A DNA stretch of 64,000 bases from Rhodospirillales bacterium. Its GTDB lineage: Bacteria; Pseudomonadota; Alphaproteobacteria; Rhodospirillales; Magnetospirillaceae. The stretch spans positions 124,001 through 188,000 of the forward strand of contig JACFNC010000002.1 in NCBI GenBank assembly GCA_019455065.1, given 5' to 3'. Position numbers and translations under genes: made by a program. This document shows positions 9,547-19,969 of the stretch, in pieces (the first letter of the stretch is position 1; the number at the start of each line of letters is the position of its first letter). A model generated the notes under the pieces. The model was given only the letters and a program-made list of their open reading frames with translations, made no database searches and was not told the DNA's origin.

Positions 9547-9663
9547 GGCGACCTCCCTGGTCGGCGATATGACGTTCCCCGCAAGCACCTTGATACCACG
9601 GCCCCGCTTCGTCCGGGGTCCGCGATGGCGGGCGGAGTCGCCCGCGATTTCGGCGCAGCTCAC

Positions 9664-10527
9664 TCAGTGGGACAGGAACAGCGGAATGGTCGCGTTGTGC
9701 AGCATGTAGCGCGTCACCCCGCCGAGGATGAGCTGCCGCAGGCGGCTGTGCGTGTAGGCGCCCATCACGAGCATGTCGGCGCCGCTCGCCCGCACCTCGT
9801 TCCACAACGTCTCGCCGGTGTTGTGGGCCCCGGGAAAGGTGTGGGAGGTGGCGGCCAGGCCATGCCAGGCGAGATAGCCGGCCATGTAGGACGGCGCCAG
9901 GAAGGCATCATCCATCTCCTTGGCCGACAGGACGATGATCTTCTCGGCGCGATGCAGGAAAGGCATCGCCATGGCGATTGCCCGCGCCGCCTCCGCACTG
10001 CCGTTCCAGGCCACGGCGATCGTGCGGCCGATGGCGGCCGGCGGCTCCGGCGGCGCCACCAGCAGCGGGCGCCCGGTCTCCATGAGTCCGGCATTGAGCG
10101 TCATGATCGACGGCAGTTCGCGATCGGGAAGCGGCCGGCCGACGACGATGAGATCATAGAGGCGTCCGCAGCGGGCGATCATGTCCTCCTCGCGCCCCAC
10201 CTCCTCGCGCCAGGTCGCGGTGAGTTTGGTCGCGGGCGGCTCGCCGGCCATTTCGATCTGCCGCACGGAACACAACTGCTCGAAAGTCCGTTTGGTGGCG
10301 GCGGCGCGTTCCTGCGATTGGGCCTCGGCGGCGTCGATCATCTCCTCGACCATGGCGCCGGACATCCCCTCGCCCACCAGCGGCACGGCGCTGGTCGGAT
10401 CGGTGCGCACGTGCATCACCTTCACATGGCTGCCGAAGGCGTCTCCCACCAGGAACGCCGTCTCCATTGGCGACCGGCTGGTGACCTGATCGCTGGCCGC
10501 GACCAGCATGGTCTTGAACCCCGACAT
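9664..10527 (-). CDS. Universal stress protein, tandem UspA domains
   Basis: The 287-residue protein contains two UspA folds, about 1-155 and 165-287. The second carries a full nucleotide-binding signature (MGAYTHSRLRQLILGGVT, matching G-x2-G-x9-G-S/T), so it probably binds ATP. The first has a degenerate version (VGRPLPDRELP). Such tandem proteins act in the cytoplasm under starvation, oxygen or redox stress. The gene is followed on the same strand by a small conserved hypothetical gene. Confidence 0.9.
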   Translation of the reverse strand: MSGFKTMLVAASDQVTSRSPMETAFLVGDAFGSHVKVMHVRTDPTSAVPLVGEGMSGAMVEEMIDAAEAQSQERAAATKRTFEQLCSVRQIEMAGEPPATKLTATWREEVGREEDMIARCGRLYDLIVVGRPLPDRELPSIMTLNAGLMETGRPLLVAPPEPPAAIGRTIAVAWNGSAEAARAIAMAMPFLHRAEKIIVLSAKEMDDAFLAPSYMAGYLAWHGLAATSHTFPGAHNTGETLWNEVRASGADMLVMGAYTHSRLRQLILGGVTRYMLHNATIPLFLSH

Positions 10528-10593
10528 GCCCTCCTCCCATGGTAGTGTGGCTAGCCAGTATGACTCCTTATGGCGGCCAATGGAATCCGCGTA

Positions 10594-12123
10594 TCAGACG
10601 CCGACCGCGTCGCGGGCGGATCGCAGGCTGTCGCCTTGAGCCCCCGAGGAGTCGATCCGCCGCCAAGTCATCGGCCCGATATCGTAATCCAACTGGCCGC
10701 GCACCACCTCGACCGTCGCATCCGAGGCGTTGGCGCGCCGGTTCGCCACCCGCTCCATCATCACCTCGGCCGGCGCCTCGAGCCACAGTCCGGTGAACGG
10801 CACCCCCGCCTTCCGCGCCACGTCCTCGATGGCTTGCCGTTGCTCGGGTTTGGCGAAGACGGCGTCGGCGATGACGCCGTGCCCCGCCGCCAGGGCGTCC
10901 GCCGCGGCGGCATAGAGGGCGCCGTAGGTTTGGTCCGTCATCTCGGGCGTATAGCTCTCGGCGCCCAGCCGTGCCTCCGGTGGCCGCCCGGACAGGCGCT
11001 TGCGGATCACGTCCGTGCGCACCACCAGCGCCCCGGGGGCGGCGCCGACGAAGGGGGCCAACCCGCCCGCCAGCCGCGATTTTCCGCTGCCCGACAGGCC
11101 GCCGACGGCAACCAGCCGGGGCGGGGGCGGTTCGAGGTAGCGTAGCGCCCGGGCCAGATAGCCCCTCGCCCTCTCGTCGTATGCGGCCCGCCGTCCTTCG
11201 GGCTGATTGCGCCCCGCAGCGGCCGAGACGTGCGCGCGAATGGCGGCGCGGCAGGACAGAAACAAGGGCATCGCGGCAAGGGCGCCGGCGTCGCCCGTCA
11301 GCTCGACGTAGCGGTTGAACACCTGGCTGGCCAGCGGCCGCAGGTCGCGCCGGTCGAGATCCATCAGCAGGAACGCCAAATCGTAATGCACGTCGATGCA
11401 GGCGATGTCGTCGCTGAACTCGATGGCGTCGAACGGGGTCGGGCGACCCTCGTAGAGGCATACGTTTCCCAGATGAAGATCGCCGTGACAGCGGCGCACC
11501 CGGCCGTCCTGCCGCCGCCGTTCCAGGATCCCGGATACTCCGTTCAAGGCATTGACGGCCGCCGCCCGCAGGCGCTCGACCTCCTCGGCGGCAAAGACGC
11601 CGGTGACGAACGGCGCCATCGAGCGGGCGTTGTTGTCGATGGTCCACAGCATGCTGGCCCGCCCGCCGCGGTCGCCTCGTACCGGGGCGTCGGCGTGGAA
11701 ACGTGCGATCGCGCCCGCCAGATCGCGCATGTGGTCGCGGGTGAGCGCGCCGCGCTCGGCCATGCGGTCGAACAGCCCGTCCTGGTCGAACCGCCGCATC
11801 ACCACCAGCCAGTCGATCACCGCGCCCGCGCCGTCGATCGCCAGCCCCCCGCTCTCCTCGCGGGTCACCGCCGCCAGTCCCAGATAGATATCCGGGGCCA
11901 GCCTGCGATTGACCTCGAGCTCGTTGCGGCAGGCGGCGGCGCGCGCCTCCAGGGTCGTGAAATCGAGGAAGGGCATGCGCACGGCGCGCTTCAGCTTGTA
12001 GGCGCGCGTCCCGGCGAGAAAGACCGCAGAGATATGCGTGTCGATCCGCTCGACGGCCCCGATCTCAGGACCGTAGGCCGCGGCACGGGAGAGAAACTCG
12101 ATGACTTCTTGCTGCCCGTCCAT
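10594..12123 (-). CDS. APH-like phosphotransferase fused to P-loop kinase
   Basis: The 509-residue protein joins two kinase types. Residues about 20-300 form an aminoglycoside-phosphotransferase-like fold with the catalytic loop HGDLHLGN at 213-220 and metal-binding DAIEFSDD downstream. Residues about 335-509 form a P-loop domain with Walker A GGLSGSGKS at 341-349, like zeta-toxin or gluconate kinases. The same fusion is a known bacterial family often annotated as bifunctional APH/ATP-binding protein. The substrate is unknown, and resistance should not be assumed from the APH name. It is transcribed opposite to its left neighbours' convergent repeats and is not in an obvious operon. Confidence 0.88.
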   Translation of the reverse strand: MDGQQEVIEFLSRAAAYGPEIGAVERIDTHISAVFLAGTRAYKLKRAVRMPFLDFTTLEARAAACRNELEVNRRLAPDIYLGLAAVTREESGGLAIDGAGAVIDWLVVMRRFDQDGLFDRMAERGALTRDHMRDLAGAIARFHADAPVRGDRGGRASMLWTIDNNARSMAPFVTGVFAAEEVERLRAAAVNALNGVSGILERRRQDGRVRRCHGDLHLGNVCLYEGRPTPFDAIEFSDDIACIDVHYDLAFLLMDLDRRDLRPLASQVFNRYVELTGDAGALAAMPLFLSCRAAIRAHVSAAAGRNQPEGRRAAYDERARGYLARALRYLEPPPPRLVAVGGLSGSGKSRLAGGLAPFVGAAPGALVVRTDVIRKRLSGRPPEARLGAESYTPEMTDQTYGALYAAAADALAAGHGVIADAVFAKPEQRQAIEDVARKAGVPFTGLWLEAPAEVMMERVANRRANASDATVEVVRGQLDYDIGPMTWRRIDSSGAQGDSLRSARDAVGV

Positions 12124-12177
12124 GCTTCCGCCTCGCCAGGGGACCGGCCTTGGCCTTCATCTTCGCGGGGAGCCACC

Positions 12178-12217
12178 GGCGAAGCAACCCATTCCGCGCA
12201 TTCCGGATTGCTTCGCC
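12178..12217. repeat. Dispersed palindromic element, family 3, short copy
   Basis: GGCGAAGCAACCC at 12178-12190 pairs imperfectly with GGATTGCTTCGCC at 12205-12217. It ends eight bases from the stop codon of the RND pump gene, so it could also shape the 3' end of that transcript. Confidence 0.55.
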
Positions 12218-12224
12218 TGGAGGG

Positions 12225-15200
12225 TCAGACCCTTGCCGTCTCCCGACCCGCGCTCTCGTCCTCCATGCTGCCGAAGCCCTTCCCGTCATCACGCAGCCAG
12301 ACATAGATCGCCGGAATGACCAGCAACGTCAGGGCCGTCGAAGACGCGAGGCCGAACACCAGGCTGATCGCCAGCCCCTGGAAGATCGGATCGGCGAGGA
12401 TGAACGCCGCCCCGATCATCGCCGCCACGGCCGTCAGCAGGATCGGCTTGAAGCGGATGGCCCCCGCCTCCAGCAGCGCCTGCCGCATCACCGCGCCCTG
12501 GGCTCGCCGGTGACGGATGAAATCGACGAGCAGGATCGAGTTGCGGACGATTATGCCGGCCAAGGCAATGAAACCGATCATCGAGGTCGCGGTGAAGGGC
12601 GCCGCGAACAGCCAGTGGCCGAGCAGGATGCCGATGAGGGTGAGCGGCACCGGCACCAGAATCACCAGCGGCAGCCGGAACGAGCCGAACTGCCCCACCA
12701 CCAGCAGGTAGATGGCCAGAATGGCGACGGCAAAGGCGGCTCCCATGTCGCGGAAGGTCACGTAGGTGATCTCCCACTCGCCGTCCCACAGCAAGGTGAC
12801 CTTCGACTCGTCGCGGGGCTGGCCGTGGTAGCCGATTTCCGGTGGGCCGACGGCACCCCAGTCCTGGGCCGCGATGGCATCCTCGACGGCGAACATGCCG
12901 TAGATCGGCGCCTCGAAGGCGCCGGCCAGCTCGGCCGTCACCATCTCGGCGAAATGGCCGTCACGGCGGAAAATCGGATGCGACGCCGGCTCGTACGCGA
13001 CGGTTATGACGTCGCCGAGTTCCACCACGCCGCCGTTGCGCGACGGGACCGGGGTGGTTGCCAGATGCTCGCCCGGATAGAGCGCCGATTTCGGCAGACG
13101 GATGGCTATTTCAATGGGATTGGCGCCGTAGCCGCGCTGCGAATACCCGATCCGCACGCCGCCCATCAGCGCGGCGATCGTGTCGTAGACCGCCTCCTCC
13201 TCGACGCCGTGATACTCCAAAGCTTCCTGGTCGACGGCGACGCGCAGGCGCTGGGTAGGCGCGCCGAAGGAGTCGTCGACGTCGACGACGAACGGCACCG
13301 CCTGGAAGGCTTCGCGCACCTTGGCGGCGGCCTCGCGCCGCGTCTCGGCGTCGGGGCCGTAGATCTCGGCCAGAAGGGTGGACAGCACCGGCGGCCCCGG
13401 CGGCACCTCGACCACCTTGACGACCGTGCCTGCGGGCGCGTCCACGCCTCTGAGCCGCTCACGCACGTCGAGGGCAATCTCATGGCTGGAACGGTCGCGA
13501 TGATCCTTCGCCACCAGATTGACCTGCAAATCCCCCATCTCCGGCCGCTCGCGCAGATAGTAGTGGCGGACGAGGCCATTGAAGTTGAACGGCGCCGAGG
13601 TGCCCGCATAGGCCTGGATGCTGGCCAGCTCGGGCAGGTCCTTAAGCCGCTCCGCCGCGGCGCGCAGGACGCGGTCGGTCGCCTCGAGCGATGCGCCCTC
13701 GGGCAGGTCGACCACCACCTGAAGCTCGGACTTGTTGTCGAAGGGCAGCAGCTTGACGGTCACGTCCTTGGTGGCGAACAACACCATCACGCCCAGCGTG
13801 GCCACGGTTACGACGGCGAGGAAAACCTTCGAGCGCAGCCGGCCGACGAGCAGCGGCTTCGCCACCCGCAGGTAGAGCCGGCCCAGAAAACCGCCATGCT
13901 CGTCATCGTGGTGGCCGCCCGCCTCGGCGCCGCCGCGGCCGCGGCCGGCGATGCGGTAGAGCAGCCACGGGGTGATGATGACGGCGACGAAGAACGAGAA
14001 CAGCATGGCCGACGACGCATTGGCCGGAATCGGGCTCATGTAGGGGCCCATCAGGCCGGACACGAACATCATCGGCAGCAGTGCGGCAATGATGGTCAGG
14101 GTGGCGATGATCGTCGGGTTGCCGACCTCGGCCACCCCCTCGATGGCGGCGCGCAAGGAATCGCGGCCGTCCTTCATGCGCCAATGGCGCACGATGTTTT
14201 CGACCACGACGATGGCGTCGTCGACCAGAATGCCGATCGAGAAGATGAGGGCGAACAGGCTGACCCGGTTGATCGTGTAGCCGAGCAGCCAGGATGCGAA
14301 CAGGGTGAGCAGGATGGTGGTGGGAATGACCACCAGGACCACCAGTCCCTCGCGCCAGCCGAGCACCAGGGTTATGAGGGCGACGATCGACACCGTGGCG
14401 ATCGCCAGGTGGAACAGCAACTCGTCGGCCTTCTCGAGCGCGGTTTCGCCATAGTCGCGGGTGACCGAGACCTCGACGTCCTCGGGGATCAGCCGTCCGC
14501 GCACGGTCTCCAGGCGATCCAGCACGTTCTCGGCCACCACCACGGCATTGGCCCCCTGGCGCTTGGCGAGCGCGAGGCTGACGGAGGGCCGTTGCTCCAA
14601 CTCGCCGCTCTGGTCACGGACCACATGCCAGACGCGATGCTCGGCCGGTTCGGCGTCGACCACCACTTCGGCCACGTCCTTGACGTAGACGGGGCGGCCG
14701 TCGTAGCTGGTGATGAGCAGCAGCCCGATGTCGGTCATCCCCCGTAGCGTCTGCCCCGCCACCACCGGCACCGAGCGGTCGCCCTGGCGCACCGCGCCGA
14801 CCAGGAAGGAGCGGTTGGCGTTGCGGACCTTTTCGACGAGCTGGTTGAGGGTGATCCCGTACAGGGCCAGGCGCTCGGGGTCGGGCTCGACGCGGATCTG
14901 GTCCTGCCGCCCGCCGACGATGTAGGTGAGCCCGATGTCGTCGACCTTCACCAGTTCGTGCTGCAATTCCTCGGCGATGTTGAACAGGGCGTTGTCGTCC
15001 CAGCGGTCCTCGCGCCCCGACTTCGGCGACAGGGTGAGGACGACGATGGCGACGTCGTTGATGCCCCGCCCGATAATCGAGGGTTCGGGAATGCCCACGG
15101 GCAGGTCGGAAATGTTGGCGCGGATCTGTTCATGGACGCGCAGGATGGCCGCGTCCTCCTCGGTGCCGACATCAAAGCGCGCCGTCACCATGACCTGGTC

Positions 15201-15473
15201 GTCCTGGGTCTGCGAGTAGACGTGCTCGACGTTGTCGATGCTCTTGACGATGTCTTCCAGGGGTTTGGTGATCAGCTCGATGGCATCCGGCGCCTTGTAG
15301 CCGTCGGCGCGCACGATGATGTCGACCATCGGCACGCTGATCTGGGGTTCCTCCTCGCGCGGCAAAACGACAAGCGCTATCGCGCCGACGACAAGCGACG
15401 CCAACAGCAGCAGCGGCGTCAGCGGCGAATTGATGAAGGCGCGCGTGATGGCGCCGGAAATGCCCAGCTTCAT
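12225..15473 (-). CDS. RND efflux transporter, inner-membrane permease
   Basis: The 1082-residue protein has the AcrB/CzcA/MexB layout. One N-terminal membrane helix (19-37) leads into a large periplasmic porter domain. Then come helices 2-6 from about 355, a second periplasmic domain (about 610-900) and helices 8-12. The proton-relay aspartates D418 and D419 are in [13 protein letters not shown], so the pump should be active. It works with the adaptor encoded just upstream, whose stop overlaps this start by four bases. The FPR-type sequence and a histidine-rich loop near residue 530 ([10 protein letters not shown]) leave the substrate open, drug or metal. No outer-membrane channel gene is adjacent. 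Confidence 0.93.
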   Translation of the reverse strand: MKLGISGAITRAFINSPLTPLLLLASLVVGAIALVVLPREEEPQISVPMVDIIVRADGYKAPDAIELITKPLEDIVKSIDNVEHVYSQTQDDQVMVTARFDVGTEEDAAILRVHEQIRANISDLPVGIPEPSIIGRGINDVAIVVLTLSPKSGREDRWDDNALFNIAEELQHELVKVDDIGLTYIVGGRQDQIRVEPDPERLALYGITLNQLVEKVRNANRSFLVGAVRQGDRSVPVVAGQTLRGMTDIGLLLITSYDGRPVYVKDVAEVVVDAEPAEHRVWHVVRDQSGELEQRPSVSLALAKRQGANAVVVAENVLDRLETVRGRLIPEDVEVSVTRDYGETALEKADELLFHLAIATVSIVALITLVLGWREGLVVLVVIPTTILLTLFASWLLGYTINRVSLFALIFSIGILVDDAIVVVENIVRHWRMKDGRDSLRAAIEGVAEVGNPTIIATLTIIAALLPMMFVSGLMGPYMSPIPANASSAMLFSFFVAVIITPWLLYRIAGRGRGGAEAGGHHDDEHGGFLGRLYLRVAKPLLVGRLRSKVFLAVVTVATLGVMVLFATKDVTVKLLPFDNKSELQVVVDLPEGASLEATDRVLRAAAERLKDLPELASIQAYAGTSAPFNFNGLVRHYYLRERPEMGDLQVNLVAKDHRDRSSHEIALDVRERLRGVDAPAGTVVKVVEVPPGPPVLSTLLAEIYGPDAETRREAAAKVREAFQAVPFVVDVDDSFGAPTQRLRVAVDQEALEYHGVEEEAVYDTIAALMGGVRIGYSQRGYGANPIEIAIRLPKSALYPGEHLATTPVPSRNGGVVELGDVITVAYEPASHPIFRRDGHFAEMVTAELAGAFEAPIYGMFAVEDAIAAQDWGAVGPPEIGYHGQPRDESKVTLLWDGEWEITYVTFRDMGAAFAVAILAIYLLVVGQFGSFRLPLVILVPVPLTLIGILLGHWLFAAPFTATSMIGFIALAGIIVRNSILLVDFIRHRRAQGAVMRQALLEAGAIRFKPILLTAVAAMIGAAFILADPIFQGLAISLVFGLASSTALTLLVIPAIYVWLRDDGKGFGSMEDESAGRETARV

Positions 15474-16441
15474 GGCTGCACCAGCACGTCGCCGTCACGC
15501 AGCCCGGAAAGGATTTCAATGCCGCCCTCGGTCGGCTCGCCGGTCTGCACCACCACCTCGGTTCCGTCCTTCAATCGCACGAAGTCCACGCCGAAGCGGC
15601 GATACACGTAGTCGGCGGGCACCACGAAGGAGCGCCGGCCGCCGGCCGAGACGAACACCTTGACGCGCTCGCCGACGAAGTAGTCGCCCAGCCCGGACAC
15701 CTCGACGTCGGCGACCACGCGGCCATTCTCGACCTGCGGGTAGACTTGGCGGACGATGCCTTGGCGGAGCGCGCCGTCATCGCCCGACAGGCCGCGCTCG
15801 CCGACCCGAACCACGTCACCCACTCTGAGGAAACGGGCGTGGCGCTCGGGCAGCATCATGCGCAGGATGTAGTTCTCCGAGGCGATGGTGGCGATGCTCT
15901 CGCCCGGCAGGACGACGCTCCCCTCGGTCACGTGGACCTTCAGCACCCGTCCCGCGCCCGGCGCCAGCACGGCGCCTTCGGACAGGCGCTCCGCGACGAC
16001 CTGGCGATCCTTCTTCATCGCCTCGACGGCGCGCGAGGCGACCTCGAGGGCGGTCTTCGCATCGTCGACACGGGCCTGGGTGGCGGCGCCGCTGCGCCGC
16101 AGCTCCGTGGTCCGCTGCAGTTCAAGGGCGGCAAGGTCCTTGCGCGCCTCCAACGAGCGCAGCCGCTGGTCGATGGCGGCGAGTTCGAGCACCAGCTTGG
16201 GATCGCCGACCACCGCGATGGTCTGGCCCGTCTCGACCTGGCTGCCCTCGTCCACCGTCAGCGAGCCGACCGTACCGCCGATACGGGCGCGCGCCAGCGT
16301 CTGGTCGGCGCTCTCCACGGTCGCGAACACGGCCTTGCGGTCGTCCACCTGCCGGGGATGGACGACGTGCTCCACGGCAAGAGCGGGCGCCGCGGCAGCG
16401 ATCGCGATGGCCGCGAGAAAGGCGGCGGTGAGACGGTTCAT
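15470..16441 (-). CDS. RND efflux periplasmic adaptor (MFP) subunit
   Basis: The 323-residue membrane-fusion protein starts with a signal peptide ([20 protein letters not shown], cleaved after ALA). It shows a split biotinyl-lipoyl domain ([20 protein letters not shown] and the matching [20 protein letters not shown]), an alpha-helical hairpin at about 85-140 and beta-barrel regions ending [12 protein letters not shown]. It links the RND permease encoded immediately downstream (ATGA overlap, so translationally coupled) to an outer-membrane channel. Its promoter faces that of the DUF2892 gene and overlaps an inverted repeat at 16481-16500. Confidence 0.92.
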   Translation of the reverse strand: MNRLTAAFLAAIAIAAAAPALAVEHVVHPRQVDDRKAVFATVESADQTLARARIGGTVGSLTVDEGSQVETGQTIAVVGDPKLVLELAAIDQRLRSLEARKDLAALELQRTTELRRSGAATQARVDDAKTALEVASRAVEAMKKDRQVVAERLSEGAVLAPGAGRVLKVHVTEGSVVLPGESIATIASENYILRMMLPERHARFLRVGDVVRVGERGLSGDDGALRQGIVRQVYPQVENGRVVADVEVSGLGDYFVGERVKVFVSAGGRRSFVVPADYVYRRFGVDFVRLKDGTEVVVQTGEPTEGGIEILSGLRDGDVLVQP

Positions 16442-16471
16442 GGCAAGATCCCCGGTCCAGCGTTGCTTCGC

Positions 16472-16500
16472 TTGACTTATATATTAGTCATATCTAATTT
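16472..16500. promoter_or_regulatory. Divergent promoters with embedded ArsR-like operator
   Basis: The inverted repeat ATATTAG-N6-CTAATTT (16481-16500) lies between the RND adaptor and DUF2892 genes. For the plus strand, TTGACT (16472-16477) and TAATTT (16495-16500) are 17 bases apart. For the minus strand, TTGCTA and TATATA fit with a 16-base gap across the same repeat. A repressor bound here would block both directions. The arm length, N6 spacer and AT-richness resemble targets of BigR/SqrR-type ArsR proteins, one of which is encoded at 34780. That link is inference. Confidence 0.6.
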
Positions 16501-16570
16501 AGCAAGAGCGGTCGGGCCGGCATTGTCGCAGGAGCGAGCCCGACATCCCTTGACTGTACAGGAGCAAACC

Positions 16571-16774
16571 GTGTCCATCGATCGTCTCGTCATGGCCTTT
16601 GCCGGCTTCGTCATCCTCGCCAGCCTCGCCCTGTCGCAACTGCACAGCGTGAATTGGCTGTTCCTCACCGCCTTCGTCGGCCTCAACCTGTTCCAGGCCG
16701 CCTTCACCGGTTTCTGCCCCCTGGCCAACATGCTCAAGAAGTTCGGCGCCAAGCCGGGCTGCGCCTTCGGCTGA
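16571..16774 (+). CDS. DUF2892 (YgaP-like) small inner-membrane protein
   Basis: The 67-residue protein has two membrane helices (about 6-22 and 28-46) and ends with the family signature [19 protein letters not shown]. It matches DUF2892, which also forms the membrane part of the rhodanese YgaP. The GTG start at 16571 has AGGAGC six bases upstream. Two cysteines (C49, C64) are conserved in the family and suggest thiol or sulfur chemistry, though its role is not proved. It diverges from the RND efflux operon across the operator at 16481-16500. It was found by reading the sequence, being nested in a longer non-coding frame. Confidence 0.85.
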   Translation: MSIDRLVMAFAGFVILASLALSQLHSVNWLFLTAFVGLNLFQAAFTGFCPLANMLKKFGAKPGCAFG

Positions 16775-16793
16775 GGCTTCTCTTCTTTCGCGC

Positions 16794-16835
16794 TGCGGCG
16801 AAGCGATCCAGCGAAGCTTGGGTTGCTTCGCCGCA
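16794..16835. repeat. Dispersed palindromic element, family 3, hairpin
   Basis: Perfect 11-base arms TGCGGCGAAGC (16794-16804) and GCTTCGCCGCA (16825-16835) enclose a 20-base loop. It sits between the convergent DUF2892 and CDF genes, where it could also act as a bidirectional transcript end. Confidence 0.65.
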
Positions 16836-16846
16836 CGGTAGAGCGA

Positions 16847-17758
16847 TTACCCGAACGTCCGCCGCGCCTCCGGGACGCCCGCCGGGTCCTCGTGGATGAT
16901 GACCTCGGCGGTGGGAAAGGCGGCGCGGATTTCGGCCTCGACCTGGTCGGCGATGTCATGGGCGCGCTTGAGCGTCAGCGTCGGGTCCATTTCGAGATGC
17001 AATTGGATGAAGGTGTCGGGACCGGACGAGCGCGTGCGCAGATCATGCATCGCGCGCACCGCGGGATGCGAAGCGCAGATGGCCTTGATGCGCTGGCGAT
17101 CCTGGTCGGGCAACTCGCGGTCCATCAGCAGGTTGAGCGATTGTCGCCCGATATTCCAGGCGTTGTAGACCAGATAAACGGCGATGCCGATCGCGAACAG
17201 AGGATCGGCGAACTGCCAACCCAGCAACATTGTCATCAGCAGCGACAGGATGACGCTGCCGTTGATCATGACGTCGCCGGCGTAGTGAAGCGAGTCCGCG
17301 CTGATCGCTACCGAGTCGGTATGCCGCACAACGTATCGCTGGAATGCCACCAGGCCCATCGTGACGACGATGGCGAAGACCATCACGGCGATGCCGATCT
17401 CGCCCCGTACCACCGGCACCGGCGCGTACAATCGGCCGGCCGCCTCGATGACCAGGAACAGGCCGGAGCCGGCGATGAACGCAGCCTGCCCCAGGCCGGC
17501 CAACGGCTCGGCCTTGCCATGGCCGAAGCGATGTTCGCGGTCGGCCGGCTGCAGGGCGTGGCGGACCGCCAACAGGTTGAGGAACGAGGCCGCGGCGTCG
17601 AGGAGCGAATCGATGAGCGTGGAGAGCAATGCGACCGAGCCGGTCATCGCCCATGCCACCAGCTTGACGACGATCAGGGTCGCGGCCGTGGCCACCGAGG
17701 CGTAGGTTGCCCACCGCATGAGCCGCCCCGTCCGCTTGCGGCGGTCGGGTGAGGTCAT
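16847..17758 (-). CDS. Cation diffusion facilitator (FieF-like) metal exporter
   Basis: A 303-residue CDF transporter, the usual length. Six membrane helices lie in the first 210 residues, followed by a cytoplasmic ferredoxin-like domain ending [16 protein letters not shown]. The metal-site motifs DSLLD (helix 2) and HYAGD (helix 5) match the D-x3-D and H-x3-D of FieF, which export Zn(II) or Fe(II) in exchange for protons. The start at 17758 is preferred because it forms an ATGA overlap with the pdxH stop, giving translational coupling; a longer start at 17782 is possible. Confidence 0.9.
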   Translation of the reverse strand: MTSPDRRKRTGRLMRWATYASVATAATLIVVKLVAWAMTGSVALLSTLIDSLLDAAASFLNLLAVRHALQPADREHRFGHGKAEPLAGLGQAAFIAGSGLFLVIEAAGRLYAPVPVVRGEIGIAVMVFAIVVTMGLVAFQRYVVRHTDSVAISADSLHYAGDVMINGSVILSLLMTMLLGWQFADPLFAIGIAVYLVYNAWNIGRQSLNLLMDRELPDQDRQRIKAICASHPAVRAMHDLRTRSSGPDTFIQLHLEMDPTLTLKRAHDIADQVEAEIRAAFPTAEVIIHEDPAGVPEARRTFG

Positions 17759-18354
17759 GGAAACAATTGCTCGCTCTGCCATTGGTCGCCGACCAGGCGG
17801 TAGACGGTGCGATCGTGCAGGCGGAACGGCCGGTCCTGCCAGAACTCGATATAGTGCGGTCGCACGCGGAATCCCGACCAATGTTCCGGTCGCGGCACCT
17901 GCCCCAGCCCGAAGCGCGCCGCGTACTCGCCGATTCTGCGCTCGAGTTCGAAACGTCCGGACAGGGGGCGCGACTGGCGCGACGCCCAGGCGCCGATCTG
18001 GCTGCCGCGCGGCCGCGAGGCGAAATAGGCGTCCGCCTCGGCGTCGCTCACCCGCTCCACCGGTCCCTCGACGCGCACCTGGCGACGCAGCGTCTTCCAA
18101 TGAAAGACCAGCGCGGCCTGCGCGTTGGCGGCGAGTTCCTGGCCCTTGCGGCTTTCCAGATTCGTGTAAAAAGTGAAGCCGCGCTCGTCAGCCTCCTTGA
18201 GCAGCACCATGCGCACCGATGGCAAGCCATCGGGTGTGCAGGTGGCCAACGCCATCGCGTTGGGATCGTTGAGTTCCTGCTTTTCCGCCTCTGCGAACCA
18301 GGCGTGAAAGCGCGCGACGGGGTGGGCCTCGACCTTAGGCATGTCAGGTTCCAA
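17755..18354 (-). CDS. pdxH: Pyridoxamine 5'-phosphate oxidase
   Basis: The FMN enzyme oxidises pyridoxine or pyridoxamine 5'-phosphate to pyridoxal 5'-phosphate. The 199-residue product shows family motifs [20 protein letters not shown] (FMN site), [38 protein letters not shown] and the C-terminal [21 protein letters not shown]. Length is close to the family norm (200-220). The last residues (WQSEQLFP) differ a little from the usual RLxP ending. The CDF exporter start overlaps its stop. Confidence 0.95.
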   Translation of the reverse strand: MEPDMPKVEAHPVARFHAWFAEAEKQELNDPNAMALATCTPDGLPSVRMVLLKEADERGFTFYTNLESRKGQELAANAQAALVFHWKTLRRQVRVEGPVERVSDAEADAYFASRPRGSQIGAWASRQSRPLSGRFELERRIGEYAARFGLGQVPRPEHWSGFRVRPHYIEFWQDRPFRLHDRTVYRLVGDQWQSEQLFP

Positions 18355-18477
18355 TGGTTTCTTAATGCCGTCCGCGCTAAAATTTTCGGACGCGGAGCGT
18401 GTTCCATCCTACATGGCTGCGGCCAAAAGCCAATTCCGAACACCCGCCATCCCTTCCCGCCCCAGCGAGTGAGACAG

Positions 18478-18957
18478 ATGAAGACGATTGCGAAGAAAGT
18501 GACCCCCGCCCTGCTGGCCGTGGCGCTGCTCGGCGGCTGCGCCAACGACATGGGCCAGAAAGAAGGTGCCGGCGCCCTGTTGGGCGGCATCGGCGGCGCC
18601 GTCGCCGGCGCCCAGTTCGGCAAGGGTTCCGGCCAGGTCGCCGCCGCCGCCTTGGGCACCCTGCTCGGCGCCTATGCCGGGAGCGAAATGGGCAAGTCGC
18701 TCGACCGCGCCGACCGGCTGGCCGCCCAGCAGGCCGCAACAACCGCCCAGACCGCGCCCATCGGCCAGACCATCCGCTGGAACAATCCGCAGAGCGGCAA
18801 CTACGGCACCTATACCCCGGTGCGCGACGGCTACGACAGCTCGTCGGGCTCCTATTGCCGCGAGTACCAGACCACGGTCACGGTCGGCGGCAAGACCGAG
18901 AACGCCTACGGCACCGCCTGTCGCCAGCCGGACGGTAGCTGGAAAGTCGTGAAATAG
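18478..18957 (+). CDS. Glycine-zipper 2TM lipoprotein (17 kDa antigen-like)
   Basis: The 159-residue product begins [20 protein letters not shown] and continues with a lipobox cysteine (LLGGC, C21), so it is a likely outer-membrane lipoprotein. Residues about 29-75 form a glycine-zipper segment ([37 protein letters not shown]). The C-terminal domain ([30 protein letters not shown]) matches the RT0821/17 kDa surface antigen type. The family supports envelope integrity. It diverges from pdxH and is followed by a perfect GC-rich hairpin before cbpA. Confidence 0.85.
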   Translation: MKTIAKKVTPALLAVALLGGCANDMGQKEGAGALLGGIGGAVAGAQFGKGSGQVAAAALGTLLGAYAGSEMGKSLDRADRLAAQQAATTAQTAPIGQTIRWNNPQSGNYGTYTPVRDGYDSSSGSYCREYQTTVTVGGKTENAYGTACRQPDGSWKVVK

Positions 18958-18977
18958 CACACTATCCTTCACCACGA

Positions 18978-19005
18978 GGCGCGGGCGCCCGAAAACGCCC
19001 GCGCC
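18978..19005 (+). other. Perfect GC-rich hairpin between lipoprotein and cbpA
   Basis: GGCGCGGGCG (18978-18987) and CGCCCGCGCC (18996-19005) form a ten-base perfect stem with an eight-base loop. No T-run follows, so it is not a classical terminator. It may stabilise the lipoprotein mRNA end or attenuate readthrough into cbpA. Confidence 0.45.
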
Positions 19006-19021
19006 GCGTGACGAGGAGCGC

Positions 19022-19963
19022 ATGGTGAAGGATCCCTATCAAGCCCTGGGCGTCGCCAAGAACGCCACTCCCGAGCAGATCAAGAAGGCTTATCGCAAGC
19101 TGGCCCGCACCTCGCATCCCGACCTCAATCCGGGAAATCGCGAGGCGGAGGAGCGGTTCAAGGAGATTTCGGCCGCCTACGATCTTCTCTCGGACCCCGA
19201 CAAGAGGGCGCGCTTCGACCGCGGCGAGATCGACGCCAGCGGCGCCGAGAAGCCGCGCTGGTCCGACTACCGCACCTACGCCGAAGGCGCGCGCGGCGGC
19301 AAATACCGCGAGGGAGCGCCGTTCGGCGACCTCGACCTCGACGACATCCTTGGCGATCTGCTGCGCCGACGCGGCGCGGGCGCGGGTGGCCCGGGCGCAA
19401 TGCACTGGACATTTGGAGGCGAGAACGTCCGCATGCGCGGAGCAGATGCCCATTATTCCCTGCGGGTTCCCTTTGTCGATGCCTGCCTGGGGGCCACCCG
19501 CCGTGTCACGCTGCCGCATGGGCGCAGCCTTGACGTCCGCATTCCGCCGGGCACCGAAAACGGGCAGACCTTGCGCCTCAAGGGCCAGGGATCGCCTGGA
19601 ACGGGCGGCGGACCGGCCGGAGATGCGCTGGTCGAGATTCAGGTCGAGCCCCATGCCCACTTCACCCGCCAGGGGTACGACATTCACGTCGAAGTGCCGA
19701 TAACGCTGCAAGAAGCGGTGCTTGGCGGCAAGATCACGGTACCGACGCTGACCGGGCGCGTGTCCTTGACGGTTCCGCCATGGTCGAACTCCGGCACGGT
19801 CATGCGTTTGAAGGGCAAGGGGGTGCCGCACGGCGCCCGGCATGGCGACCAACTCGTGAAGCTGCGAATCGCACTTCCCGAAAAGCCGGACCAAGCCCTC
19901 CAGGACTTTCTCGCCGAGTGGGGAAAGTCCCACGACTACGATGCGCGAGCCAAGCTGGGGTGA
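19022..19963 (+). CDS. cbpA: DnaJ-class co-chaperone, CbpA type
   Basis: The 313-residue protein has an N-terminal J domain (residues 4-70) with the Hsp70-stimulating HPD at 32-34, and a Gly-rich linker. Two C-terminal client-binding beta domains follow from about residue 140 ([38 protein letters not shown]). The DnaJ zinc finger is absent, which marks the CbpA subtype. It works with DnaK. Seven bases downstream begins the cbpM-like modulator gene, a known pairing. Confidence 0.92.
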   Translation: MVKDPYQALGVAKNATPEQIKKAYRKLARTSHPDLNPGNREAEERFKEISAAYDLLSDPDKRARFDRGEIDASGAEKPRWSDYRTYAEGARGGKYREGAPFGDLDLDDILGDLLRRRGAGAGGPGAMHWTFGGENVRMRGADAHYSLRVPFVDACLGATRRVTLPHGRSLDVRIPPGTENGQTLRLKGQGSPGTGGGPAGDALVEIQVEPHAHFTRQGYDIHVEVPITLQEAVLGGKITVPTLTGRVSLTVPPWSNSGTVMRLKGKGVPHGARHGDQLVKLRIALPEKPDQALQDFLAEWGKSHDYDARAKLG

Positions 19964-19969
19964 CCCGCC

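Noticed and set aside
12150-14747. 865-codon plus-strand frame opposite the RND pump
   Set aside because: Composition (Asp, Gly, His, Arg, Gln) is that of GC-rich antisense DNA, and the RND protein is unmistakable.
18978-19005. Perfect hairpin considered as a Rho-independent terminator
   Set aside because: No T-run follows the stem, so it was listed only as a hairpin.
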